From the NCBI GenBank assembly GCA_015499995.1, contig JADNRV010000003.1, positions 1,116,001-1,180,000 of the forward strand: DNA of 64,000 nucleotides, written 5' to 3'. How positions within the stretch are numbered: the stretch's first letter is position 1; each line of letters begins with the position of its first letter. This DNA comes from Flammula alnicola (lineage: Eukaryota; Basidiomycota; Agaricomycetes; Agaricales; Strophariaceae). This document shows positions 23,851-35,253 of this stretch, piece after piece. A program made the translations under genes and the position numbers. Under the pieces are notes generated by a model that made no database searches, was not told where the DNA came from, and saw only the letters and a program-made list of their open reading frames with translations.

Positions 23851-26800
23851 TGAAGAGACCGCTGAGCAGCTAGCTCTGAACAGACTACTATTCTCTCTTA
23901 CCTGAGCTATTTTTAGCACTTAGCAAAGCTTACAATGTAGTCTAAATGTTCCAAGCCCAGACATTACAATGACAAGACTACTAAGGACTAGAGGAAACTA
24001 TGCAAGATAACGAGGAATGCGCAGTTTAATAAAGACATTATTATTAGTAACTATTGAGATAATAGTCAATACATCTAATGAAGTGTATGGTGAGAGACCC
24101 GCTACGCACTCAGCAACCTAAACAACACACACAACTGTGGAGCGAGATCCTAACTAGGTCGAGCGACACTCTACTAGCTTCAGAAATATGTAGTGTGCTG
24201 TACTCCACAGTGTTTGTTTTATTTAGCTAGCTGACTTGTAGACAGCGCCTCATGGTTCGTTTAAAGTGGGTATGAGGAATTATTCAAATACACGTTTTAT
24301 CTTCATTTCAAGCTTCACTTTATCACAAGGATGAACGGTTTTATTGATTTTAAGGTTTTATGTTTTTAGAAAAGCTCTCTAAGATGCTACTAGCTCGACT
24401 TTCGATGCAACTAGCTGCTCTGGAGGCTCGGAACTCATCTGAAACTAAGGCCGCACTGTGCGCTACCTTCTGAATGATCTGCTAGCCCACTTGGACTCTG
24501 TTTCTGACTTTCTCTAGGCACTCTTCCGGCCTCTAAGCACTCTTCTGGCTTCTAAATTCTTGGACCTTGTCCTCAAGAACTTCTCTTTAACACTAAGCCT
24601 TCTTCTGGCTTTCAAACGAACTCTATTGAAGTCAAAGTGATCCTTTATTCACTTTCTTTCTTACTAGACACTGCGTCTTAGCTCGAAATAAAACAGGGAA
24701 GAGATTGCTTAAGGTAACTAGCTACATAGGTACATCTTTTATACTACAGCTATGTGTGGTTCTAGTATGCGAATAAAATAGTGTAAAACATTCTTATCTC
24801 ATGTAAATAATGCCTGCAGGCAATGGGTATAGGGTTGAGCATTCCAGGTGACTAGATAGAGGTCAAGGATTTGGAAATTCATCCCATTTTAGCGTGCTAA
24901 GATGCTCCTGACTTCCGCGTACCATGCACATCATGCGTGCGTCTCGGCTAGCGGTGCCGCTTTATTCCAGATCCACGGCCATCATTGATGTTGGTTCCTT
25001 CTTTCCTTTCTCGTACTATTACCACTTTTGGTAGTCCCCTGGGTAGAGGGTAGAGCGTGCACCTAACTAACATGTCTGCGTCCCGTGCATTTCTCGGTCA
25101 GTCACAAGATATGCTCGCTAGTAGTCGACGCGCTCACTTCGCGCGCCCTCTAGCTGCGTCCTTGTACTTCCTAGCCATAGTATTTTGTAGCTAGCTATTC
25201 AGCAATACATTGATTGTACTGATTTTCACTGTGCACTGTTTCCGAAGCATCCAGAAGTCTTTGAATTTATTCCCCATGGTATATTTATGCCTCGCTAGTC
25301 GTTTATGACTAATGTGTTCTGTGTTTCACTGTTTTCTAACTTTTAACTGTCTCCTGGCTTATCAGATGGACTCAGCTAGCTCTGAACCACATTTGATTAC
25401 CATTGTCACAGGTTATATGACAGCTAGTAGTCGCATAGCTAGGCCTTAGACTACTAACTTGGGTGCATTATAGTCTCTCTGTCTCGGTTATATTCTATAG
25501 GTAAAAGATGATATATTCGCGAAATTCATGCGTGGCTTGTTTGCAGCCCTATCAACGGAATAGGCACATTTCAGTGATATCTTAACCATCCAGTCTATAC
25601 AGTGAGGGTGTGGGTCTCTAGATTAAAGAATGGACATCTAGGCACACTACAGGACAGGTCGCATGACATTGTCAAAGGCACTGAGGACAGTGGAGCAGCA
25701 GGGTAAAGCAGACACCCATAGACACACCTGTAGCAATGCCGATCAGAAGCTCAGATCAAAGGGATACCTAATTGGGAACATATACCATATCAGGTAATGA
25801 CTGGTTACAGTAAGATTTCCAGGGTGCATAACTCGACATAGCGAGATCCCAGATGCATGCTGAGGTTACTAGGGTACAAGATACAGAGGATGAAGGGTTA
25901 AAACCCTAATCACGAGTATTATCACAGACAGAATGGGTGCAGTTTGCCTGAGCATCTCCGAGAGAGACATAGGTGCGTCTTTGCTCCATTCAGTCGATAG
26001 CCAATGACAGGACAAGATACCAATGAAAATGAAAGGCCTAGAGCCTGTATATCACATGGTCCAGGAGGATTAAGTCTTAGGTGCTTAAGTTAGTCAAGCT
26101 GAAGACGATCTGAGCTCCCAATCCATCCCAAAACACATAATCAAGTGAAAGTGCACAGAAACTGTACTCCACAGGCCACCACTCACACCCGAATGCTTAT
26201 GAATTTTCTATATTCTCGTCATTGTGTCTATGTAATAATATTTTATCTCAGTAGTATAAAAGCAGCCCTGTAACACTATAGAAGAAAAGCAATTTACCAC
26301 CCATGAGACATAAGCGCTTAAGAGTTAAATCTGAGTGTTTTGCCTCTAAGGTATTAGTTAGCTTCAAAGCGAGAGTCCCATAATATAAAAGAAACCAAGT
26401 AATAATATAAACGAGCTGTTAAGAATAAGATCAAGTGTCTAAGTGCACTTCCAAGTCAAAAAAAAAGAGTTATAAGCCAAGAAACCTGTCTAAGTGACTT
26501 GTTCAAACCTACCCTTTGTCAAAGGACATCTGGGGACCTGGACTGTAGTGTCAGTAGACAAAGCATCTACACGCCTCTGGCCATTGTTTAGGAACTTTAG
26601 TGTCAGCAGATAAGCAGTCTGTGCGCCTCTTCCCACAAGTAGAGTTTTGAGACAAGTAAAGACAAGTTAAAAGGCATAGAGCCATCTTATCAATTGGAGA
26701 ACAAGTTAAAGTGAGATCAATTAGCAGTTTGTGCATAGAGCACTAGTTTCAGAACACCAGTTACAAATTTACACAAGTCTATTGGACTTAAAATGACCCA

Positions 26801-27083
26801 TTGGCTATTAACATATCTAAGCCTTTCCCGAGCCGTTACATAGTTAGAAACCTTCTTTTATAGCACCTATTATCAGGTATCCATATTATAAAACTATTAT
26901 CCTCCCCATGGATGAACTAAGTCAACTAAACATTGATTTGGGTGTTTGAGTGTAGTAAAGTAGTTATTAAAAGTGAGACAAGACAGACTTGATAGTATTC
27001 CTTTAGAAGACATTACAAGGTCTATTAAATGTGACTACTTGATAGACTAGTAGTTCACACACACCCCGCACTAGGCATCTTTA
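23851..27083 (+). mobile_element. LTR-like element A, copy A2, split by B2
   Basis: Starts TGAAGAGACCGC at 23851 and matches A1 until 24090, then resumes at 25555 and ends ATCTTTA at 27083. Flanks CCAT (23847-23850) and CCGT (27084-27087) fit one 4-bp duplication after a CpG transition. The middle (24091-25554) is element B2. Without B2 this copy is about 1.77 kb, the same as A1. Compared with A1 it has lost many CpG sites to TpG or CpA. Confidence 0.65.
24091..25554 (+). mobile_element. LTR-like element B, copy B2 (1464 bp), inserted in A2
   Basis: Starts TGAGAGACCCGC and ends GCAGCCCTATCA, the TG...CA form of an LTR. Flanks ATGG (24087-24090) and ACGG (25555-25558) are a 4-bp duplication apart from one C/T change. 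Removing it rejoins the A sequence exactly where A1 is continuous (A1 has GTGTACGGAAATAGG). Non-coding; most likely a solo LTR. Inverted partner: B1. Confidence 0.7.
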
Positions 27084-27352
27084 CCGTCTAGCACTGTGAC
27101 CATTGTGACATTGTTGGTTCCTTAGTAACTGTTAGGTACACCATAGTTACACTGTCCCATGTGAGTGTTAGTGGATGAAAGTGTCTACATGCCTCTGGCC
27201 ATTGTTAAGAAACTGTAGTATCAGCAGATAAGAAGTCTGTGTGCCCCTTTTCAATAGATTTTGAGACAAGTAAAGACAAGTCAAAGGACACAGAGCTATC
27301 TTCTCAATTGGAGAACAAGTCAAGACAAGATCAGTTAGCAGTTTGTGCATAG

Positions 27353-29066
27353 CATCAGCAAATGAGTGAAAAGCGGGGGAGCCTGGGCGGAAATTGGCCG
27401 GAGATGATGTGATTGGCAAGCCATCACAATGCCATACCCGTCCTTATAATGCATTGGCAGATGCTCGCCCGCTGTATGAGACATTGGCCATGGCCTCCCC
27501 ATAATTACTAACCTTGTCAATCCATTTGCAAGCTTTGTGAGAAGGTTGTCAACTTATTCCCGGGATGATGATTTTTTAACCGCCCTTTTCATCTTCATGG
27601 TAAGGCCTTGTCATATGATCTCCCACCATTTTTGACATTGGCAAATTCTTGCCATTACTCAGTCTCTCATGTGCAAATTTTCACTCAAGGGATTTCATAG
27701 CGTCACTGAATGTCAATGAGGAGTCGGCTAAGGCCTTGTTGCAGTCAAGTCACAGTCGTAATTCGTCGAAGTTGTGTTTAACTTATGGTAATGTAGGCAT
27801 ACCTAGATGTCTACTCTACATACACTATATCTACCTCTATCAAATGCATTTCGAGATCGACAATACTTATGAAGGTGGTGTCTTGAAAGTTTGAAGGTGA
27901 TTGCAGTCCGGTGTCAGGAACGGCAAGTCTTTTACCGACACACGTGATTATAAATCATGTTGATTTCTCGAAAAGGGAAATTATTCGACGATGGACTTGG
28001 AGCCTTTCTCTCTCTTCTACCACCACCACATTCTTACCCGCCATCTCTGTTCCCATTCCCTTACTTCTAGTATGGGTTTCCGTCATTGCCTCCTCTTGTA
28101 CCCTCTGAGGACACCTTTAGTAGTCTGGAGATTGTTATCCTCCCTTTCACCGACGCCTGTGTCAGCTCGTCATTTGTTCGCGCGATGACGCACTCTCATG
28201 TCCTCTGAATCTCCCTATTTGTTTCAAAGGTCTTTCAAGATGTATCACTCATGATTTTATGATAGCAGCCCTGGGCCCTGGAACACCTGGCTACGCTTGT
28301 GCCATGCCACGGTAAGCTTTGCTTTGTATATGAAATCTCTGGTACTCATAAAATGCATGCACCTTGGCCTGCCGGACCCAAAAGAATACTCAGTTTTCCT
28401 CTCTAGGTCCGTCTGTCCATCCTCTCATACGTTACAAGGTCTGTCCCTCTGTCCGTCATCTCATATGTTACATACTAACTATTCCTATCTGTTGCAGCCA
28501 TCAGTGGCTCCTCCCCACCAGTGCAGCTTTTAAATCTCGTCCTCGATGGTCCACAACACCCCACTTTCCCTCCTCTTCCCCCTCACGCCGCCGCCGCCAA
28601 TAGTGGCACCTCCTTATTGCGCTTTTCTCGCCACTGTCTGCGCTGCGCCCGACTTTCTCTGATTATCGGACACAGGCAGAGCTTCTGGTTGCACTGTATG
28701 TTGTATATGTAGGCCTTAGTAGGACACTCATGTACTCCTTTTCATTATATAATCTATATCGTGTTTCGTTCTCTCTTTTCTGCACCGTGAGAAGCAAGTC
28801 AAGTAAGCCTGGTCATCTCTAACATCAGACTGGGGGTGATTGCCAATTTCTGCAAGATGATAATGCTATGTAATCCTGTGTGAGGCTTGGGAATCGTCAC
28901 AAGGAGGGTCAACTTCACAATCCGGGGGACGATTAGCCAATATCTGTAAACATATATGGCATTTTGGAGATTGCCAATACCGTGGGAGCATGTCTGGATT
29001 GTGAGCAGATTGGGGACATGGTAACCGTATATAAACCCATATCTGCTTTTCCCGCTTTTGCTGATG
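27353..29066. mobile_element. Element G, non-autonomous DNA element of 1.7 kb in A3
   Basis: Interrupts A3 exactly between GTTTGTGCATAG and AGAGCGCTAG. Its ends start CATCAGCAAA on the left and, inverted, CATCAGCAAAAGCGGG on the right; the first ten bases are identical and the match continues weakly. The duplication is only 2-3 bp (AG or similar), which with these ends would fit a short-TSD superfamily such as CACTA/EnSpm, but I cannot assign it. Short open frames inside (for example 27911-28188) are Ser-rich and probably not genes. Confidence 0.5.
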
Positions 29067-29395
29067 AGAGCGCTAGTTTCCAAGCATCAGTTATGAATAT
29101 AAACCAGTCTATTAGACTTAAAGTGACCCATTGACTATTAAATCAGTCTCGGACATTGTCAGAGCTGTTACATAGTTAGAAACCTTCTTTTATTGCAACC
29201 TTTCATCAGGTATTGATATTATAAAACTATTACCCTCCCCATGGATGAACTAAGTCAATTAAACATTGATTTGGGTGTTTGAAGTGTAAGTAGTTATTAA
29301 AAGTGACACAAGTCAGATTTGAGAGTGATTCTTTAGTAGACATTACAAAGTCTATTGAAAGTGACTACTTGATTATCTAGCAGTTCACACACACC

Positions 29396-29790
29396 TAGGG
29401 CTGAGTGCGGGTGCACCCGCAAGTATTTCGCGGGTAGTGGTATTTACCTTGTAGCCCCGAATTTTCTGAAAATTTTGCAATTTCTTTGGTGCAAATTCGT
29501 TGAGAACTGACTGAGTTATGCTTTTACCAAGTTTGAAGTCCTTGTGCTCAAAGGTGATCTCACAGCATACCAAATATGTCAAAATTGACCCACGAATCTC
29601 AAAAAGGGAAGTTTGGTGCAGCACAGCCGCATTTTTCAAGAGTTTTGGCTCAAACTTGGTGAAAGCATAACTCAGTCAGTTCTCAACGGATTTGCACCAA
29701 AGAAATTGCAAAATTTTCAGAAAATTCGGGGCTACAAGGTAAATACCACTACCCGCGAAATACCTGCAGGTGCACCTGCGCTCAGCCCTA
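29396..29790. mobile_element. hAT MITE, 395 bp foldback
   Basis: Flanked by the exact 8-bp duplication CACACACC (29388-29395 and 29791-29798). The ends begin TAGGGCTGAG on both sides and the inverted repeat extends about 145 bp per arm with few mismatches, leaving only about 100 bp of unpaired centre. Inserted in A3; removal restores the conserved A sequence TTCACACACACCCTGCAC. Too short to code for a transposase. Confidence 0.88.
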
Positions 29791-29816
29791 CACACACCCT
29801 GCACTAAGCATCCTTA

Positions 29817-31688
29817 ACTATCATGTTATTTACTTCACACCACATTGCAAGATGGTGAGAGGTACATCTGGGTCACAGACCTCTGTTTGGCCACCAGAGT
29901 TCACTCATACTTTAGAAAAGCCAAACTCTTTTCCCTTGAGTACTTTGACATTACAAAGGGTGCACTCTGTAAATCAGGTGATAATCTTGGACTTTGAGAT
30001 GTATTTATTTCTTAAAGATCAGTTGCTTTATTCCAGTCATTCTTTAATCTAATTGTGTATCTTCTTTGTCTTCCAGATGGCTTATCTTACCCATATATCC
30101 ATCCAATTTTATACTTGGCAGGTTTGAATAGACTCAATTGTGGGTGTTAGCAAACATGTGAGTAGAGCTTCAACATAAATAGGATGTAATAATATACCTT
30201 TCTTATTCTTAGGATGATGGATTTTATATTGGTCTGGCCCTCAAGTTCCAGGATGACTTTATCACATTTCTTTCCAATGACCTTGTTTTCAAGGTAAGTT
30301 ACTTCTTTTATTCAATGATTTTGGTAGGCCCAATATTTTTATATATAAAGTCAGTTTGGAGCACATCACTTGAAGTGTTGAGAAATGGATATGTTAATAT
30401 TTATCAGGATTATGGCAAATTTCTTGAGCTCATCATGCAGTAGATTGAAGACTAAGCAGCATTATTTTCTTTGCAATGTGGTCATGTGCAAAGTTATGTG
30501 GGCTGGTAATCATGTCTGGTTTAGCATGGAGGTATATATTGTATGTAAAATTGTTTTCATGGCAGGTTCTACCCCTCCAGATGACACTTCAATAACAAGA
30601 GTAGAAGGCATAGCAGGCACTGAGACTAATTAACTAGGAAAAAGTAAAGTGGATAAACCAGCAATCCAACACCCAGGACTAGTTAACTTTGTTCAATTGG
30701 CCCTACCCAGTACCCACTCTTATTAAGAAATATTTCCTTTTTTGGCTGAAAAATTGCTGTTGATTCTATTTTAAATCAGGTCTGTGGGTACTGCTTTTTT
30801 GGATGTGCTTTTTTATTATTTAACAATAGATGCTGGAAATAATCTTTTGATTATGCAATTAGAGGATAGATGTGCTGTGGTCACATAGTAAAATGATTAT
30901 ATTCAAACAACACAGTGTGAGATAAATCAGAGTATACTGGTTTATGAAATGCACAGACTGTCCTTGATTTACCATGCCTGCATGTAATTACACACATCTG
31001 CAGTATACACACAGATCATATTGCATAAATTTGCCTAACAAGCAATTAGTAATATGCAGGTCAGTGGCTTGGGCTTTAAAATTCTAAGCCTTGAGCTCTA
31101 AACAGCTGGGAGACCAATAACCAAATTTGTGTATTGACAGGCATAATTTGTGTATTGACAGGCATCAGGAAAAATGCTGTGGCCCTGGCTTACCCCAGCT
31201 CCTCAACCTCCTAGTACCATGGAATACCAGTCTGCCACATGCCATTTATTATTACTTGGACATTTTTGACAAGAAAATGGTCCCAAGGTCGAGAATGACT
31301 TAAAGATAAGTACCTTGTAGTTCTCAAAAGACAAGTTGCTATGAGGAATTGAGTACTGAGATGAATTTGTGCTATTGCTTTCCAATGTAGCAAGATGAGA
31401 AGTCGGCCATCCACATGAATGGGTGGGTGAGAAAAGCTGAAAGTTTCCAGCCTGACCTCCATCAAAGCTGTCTATCCGCTAAAGTGCTAGGTTTCATCTA
31501 AGTTGGAAATGAGCTGGTTATTGGTGCAGAAAGAACTCTACACTCAAAACAACCAACCACCAAACCAACAACTTGACTAGACATAGTCTTGTGTTGTGAG
31601 TCTCGGGGGCAATGTATGAAAAAGGCTAAGTGCTTCGACCTGAAAACAAGTCTACGTGGGTTTTTGGGTGCAGTGACCATGACAAGTA
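29817..31688. other. Repeat-region spacer with no recognisable gene
   Basis: AT-rich. Short open frames only. A stretch at 30205-30300 reads DDGFYIGLALKFQDDF and is bounded by splice-like sites (CTTATTCTTAG before, GGTAAG after), so it may be one exon of a dead gene or element-encoded protein that I do not recognise. A duplicated GTGTATTGACAGGCAT is present at 31132-31163. Confidence 0.3.
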
Positions 31689-31912
31689 TGCACTCTGACT
31701 TTCACGCTACCACAACGGGATCACACTACAACTTTCATGCAGGGACCTCGATGAGTATGCACTACAACTTTCATGCTGCCGCGACGGACACACACTACAA
31801 CTTTCATGCAGGGACTTTGACAAGTATGTGCTACAACTTTCATGCAGGGACCACGATGAATATACACTACAACTTTCACGTGGACACGACGGACTCACGC
31901 TACAACTTTACA
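31689..31912. repeat. Minisatellite, about 33-36-bp period
   Basis: Six to seven degenerate copies of a unit built around CTACAACTTTCATGCAGGGA. The array happens to be open on the plus strand (repeated HYNFHAGT) and on the minus strand (repeated LHESCS), which is a by-product of the period and not evidence of a gene. Confidence 0.8.
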
Positions 31913-32977
31913 GAACCTGCGTCAAACTTTGCTTAGCCAACTCCTCAAACTTGCACTAATTACAAAGTTATTTTGAAGCATCAAACTTGGGTCTCTATTA
32001 ACTTTAGTTGGTTACGACGAGGTTTAATCTCCTTTGCCTCCACTATAGTGGATCGACGGGGTGGATTTCCTACTGTACTACATGGGTTACAAGCATATTT
32101 ATACCTACTGTGTGCCAAGCCTCTACATGTTGCATATGATTCTATGCATATAATAGCTCTACTGTTACTGGTCCATGGTGTCATGATTATGAGTCTACGC
32201 AGGAAACTGAGAGACCGACGCTGGCTGCGGGACACTATAGTGGCTAACATTTGGCGTGGGTTTCTGCCGTCTCAGCTTGACACAGCCACAGAATGGTTTC
32301 CTCAGAAATTGCTTTTCCGCATGTTTTCTGGAGTCTAGATAGCAACTGGACTAAACCTAGCAATAAGCCGTTTTACGCATGTAATGCATAGGTGCGTTTT
32401 ACGTGCATAATGCATAGGTGCATGCATTTCACTGTGTCCGCTTTTCTGGTCGCATGACATACATGTTCAGATAGGCGCACTTAATGACAGGTCTATATTT
32501 AGCATATGTGCGCCACAGTGCTTTGGACTCCCATTCCACGCGGGTTTCTGTCCACCTGCTCCTATTCATTTTTTTTTTGTTTAGTTGGCCAAATGTGCTC
32601 ATTTCAATGATGATATGCCCCTTATAACTTACTTGCAATCTATGCTTATCCTGCTGCCAAAAATTCTTGCAGAATGGTGATAAACATGCACCGTCTCAAG
32701 TTCAAAGGGTCTTCCAACTTTGTCAATACTAGTGACTTCATATTGACATCCATTTTTGCGACATCTTTCGAATCACATGAATTACCATCAAGCATCTCAG
32801 ATGGTTCATAAAATTTGCATACCTTACAATTTGTTTCATCAATAGTGCTCATCGTACTTAAAGTCAATCAGGATATGCTCATCATTTCTTGTGAATAGTA
32901 TTTTCAACAGGACTTCTGGATTATGACATCCAGTTATGCTCATGTGGAACTTTAAGGCACATGGAGAACAACCTATT
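31913..32977. other. Unassigned repeat DNA
   Basis: A 121-codon open frame at 31973-32338 (RRGLISFASTIVDRRGG...) has no family I recognise. At 32375-32425 a near-duplicate of GCATAATGCATAGGTGC occurs twice. No supported gene. Confidence 0.3.
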
Positions 32978-32995
32978 CTAATTGGTATAAAATTG

Positions 32996-33882
32996 GTCTG
33001 TCAGCTGATGGTCAATACACATGAATAGAGCCATGAGTGAGATTGGCGATGGCAGGGTGAACATCGGTGGGGACGCCAAGAGGATAATCATGGTTGAGGG
33101 GAGTTTTGACCATGTTGCAAGTCGTAAGGTCATATTCGGCAAGAAGGGAATCAATAAACATCTCCTGATGAATCCAGAGCTCACAAGTCTCAAGATTTCA
33201 CTCAAATTGCATGCCCAGAAATGAGCAGAGTGGCCCTAAGTCCTTGATGCTGAAAGCCTTCTTGATCTCACCCTTGATGAACATCAGGAACTCCATCGAG
33301 GTGCAGCCGGCCATACCATTATCGACGTGCATGGCCAACAGGCAGTGGACTTCCTTACCACCCCATGAGTGCTTGTAGACAAAGATGGTGTGGTCAAATT
33401 CAGAGCGCAGAAAGCTGAGAGCCTCCAATACCTTGCAAAGGAGGTTGTACCAGATCAGGCTAGCCTGCTTGAGCCCATAGAGTGATTTGAGCAGTCGCCA
33501 GACAGTGTGAAGGCCAGTGAGAGAGATGTAGCTGGGAGGATAGTGCATGTAGATGGTGTGCGTGAGATCACCCCAGAGAAAGGCGTGAGTGGCATCGAAG
33601 CATTCCAAGTACCAGCCATGAAAAGAATCCCATGGTTGGCAGTTCGCATATTGTGGGCCTGAGTAGTCTCGCAGTTTCTGGTCCTTGAGCAGGTGAGAAG
33701 AAGTTCCAGAGTCAAGGATTGTGGCTGAGCTGCCTGAGAGAAGTGTGGTGAATTCCTCTGCTGTGAATTCCTCTGCTGTGGGACCATCAATGGAAGTGCA
33801 AGACAGATTGCCTATATAGCTGGAGTGTTCCAGCTCTGGAGTTGTGAGAGGAGATGTGACAATAGCTGCCACCAGCTCTGGC
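32996..33882 (-). pseudogene. Copia protease and reverse transcriptase remains
   Basis: The protease active-site block ILDSGTSSHL is at about 33680-33720. Reverse transcriptase follows: FDATHAFLWGDLTHTIYMHY, LKSLYGLKQASLIWYNLL, LLAMHVDNGM (YVDD region, altered to HVDN), KDLGPLCSFLGMQFE, a stop, then NLETCELWIHQEMFIDSLL and TPLNHDYPLGVP. The changed YVDD motif, the stop and the lost integrase show it is dead. Up to 33882 only; an open frame running on to 34028 enters D1 and is fortuitous. Confidence 0.8.
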
Positions 33883-34807
33883 CAGTACTTTGCTGTGCCC
33901 CACCTATTCTGGTTGGAATGACTGGAATCCGGTGGAATAGGACTGGAATCCAGTGGAATAGACTGGATTCCAGTGGAATAGACTGGATTCCAGTGGAATG
34001 AAACTGGAATGGACTGGAATGAGACCAAAATCCACTGGAATAGATGGGAATAGATTGTTTTTTGTTTAATTTAAATGTCACATGTCACAAGCCTTTGAAT
34101 TTGTCAAAAAAGTCACACCTCTCCTGTATCCCAAGCCCTTTGTCCACAAACCACCCCGCAAAATCTAAATCTAAATATAGAAATTTAGGGTGAAATCATT
34201 CAAAATAGGTTGGGAAAACCACAGGGTCCACCCTAATCTGGCAGGTGTCTGAAACCAAAAATTCAGGCCCAGGAGTCACATGTCACACCTGTGTGACATA
34301 TGCAAATTGACTCCTTTGTATGCCCTATTTGTCTATTTGAGATATATATGTTATGTGACTGACATGTGAGTGATTCAGGGTCAATAAGGTACCATCAGAT
34401 TTAGCATTTTGAGGAGATTCTAAATATATTTATATTATGTGTCCCAGACAGGCAATATTATCATATTTAGGCTGTTTTGAGGACCGTGGGAATTTTATGC
34501 CAGGGAATATGTCTTGGCATACTATCCAATTTTATTTCAATACCACAGACAGGTACCGATGTCTATTTCTATATATAGACATCAGAAATCACCAAATCAT
34601 AATGCATTTCTATTCCATTCTAGTGGAATATCTGGTTGTTCCATTCCAGCCATTCCACTCCTGTTGCATTCCGGTCAACATTCCAGTGGAATCTTGGAAT
34701 TTGCCCCTTTTTCAAAAAAATTCAGAAATTTGGCAGGAGATTCCACCAGAATGGCCCTATATTCCACCGGATTCCGGTAGGAATAGGGAGGGCACAGCAA
34801 AGACCTC
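33883..34807 (+). mobile_element. Element D, copy D1 (925 bp), in Copia
   Basis: Flanked by the exact 8-bp duplication GCTCTGGC (33875-33882 and 34808-34815). Starts CAGTACTTTGCTGTG and ends CACAGCAAAGACCTC. Within each end are about a dozen copies of TGGAAT or its inverse ATTCCA in mirror orientation. The core includes a long AT-rich segment shared with D2 and, in part, with C1. Non-coding and so mobilised in trans if at all; the 8-bp duplication points to hAT. Confidence 0.85.
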
Positions 34808-35253
34808 GCTCTGGCTTGGGCTTCTCAGTTGCCTTCACTTTTCCCTTTGACTTAGGGCCTTGACCCTCCATGCCTTCCCCTTTAGCAAAGCAATGAGTGC
34901 AGTCATGAGACTTGAGACCACAGTTTGAGCACACAACACCTTGCAGGTTTTTGTTGTGCTTCCGAATTGCCTGATCAGTGTGATTGCAATCAGCATGATT
35001 GCAAAATTCAGAACCAGGGCTGGACTTCAAGGGTTTAACAGTCTCTAGATGCTGACATTCAATGATAAGATGACTGATGATGTGGTTGAGTAGGGTGTCA
35101 GGAGCAGCAGGGACCATTGCACACTCTTGAGTGTCAATGTAGTCAGTCCTGAGCGTTCTGAGTAACGAGCATCTGGAAGTTGGCCCAAGAGCCTGTAGAA
35201 GGTAGTCTATGAATGATTGAATGTACCATGTCATATTCAGTGTATGTGATGCC
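34808..35253 (-). pseudogene. Copia gag, C-terminal part with zinc knuckle
   Basis: Continues the gag on the far side of C1 (TYTEYDMVHSIIHRLPSTG, WANFQMLVTQ) and, after frame damage, gives VVCSNCGLKSHDCTHCFAKG. This contains the CCHC nucleocapsid knuckle with the right spacing (Cys, 2, Cys, 4, His, 4, Cys). The Lys-rich tail ends at 34808, where D1 is inserted. Confidence 0.75.

Larger units (their letters stand above)
27163..29816 (+). mobile_element. LTR-like element A, copy A3, 5'-truncated and split twice
   Basis: Three A-derived blocks: 27163-27352, 29067-29395 and 29791-29816 (end GCATCCTTA). They are collinear with the last part of A1 (from about 18300). Between the first two lies element G and between the last two a 395-bp MITE. 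The left edge is a truncation with no duplication seen. Confidence 0.6.

Noticed and set aside
17066..27083. A1 and A2 as the two LTRs of one full-length retrotransposon
   Set aside because: A1 has its own duplication inside the hAT and the hAT's own duplication lies between A1 and A2, so the DNA between them is not a retrotransposon interior.
31689..31912. CRISPR-like array
   Set aside because: Units are contiguous and degenerate without unique spacers, and the genome is eukaryotic.
33883..34028. N-terminal extension of the Copia protease frame (Ser/Pro/Ile-rich)
   Set aside because: This is the TGGAAT array of D1 read in one frame; it lies beyond the Copia junction.
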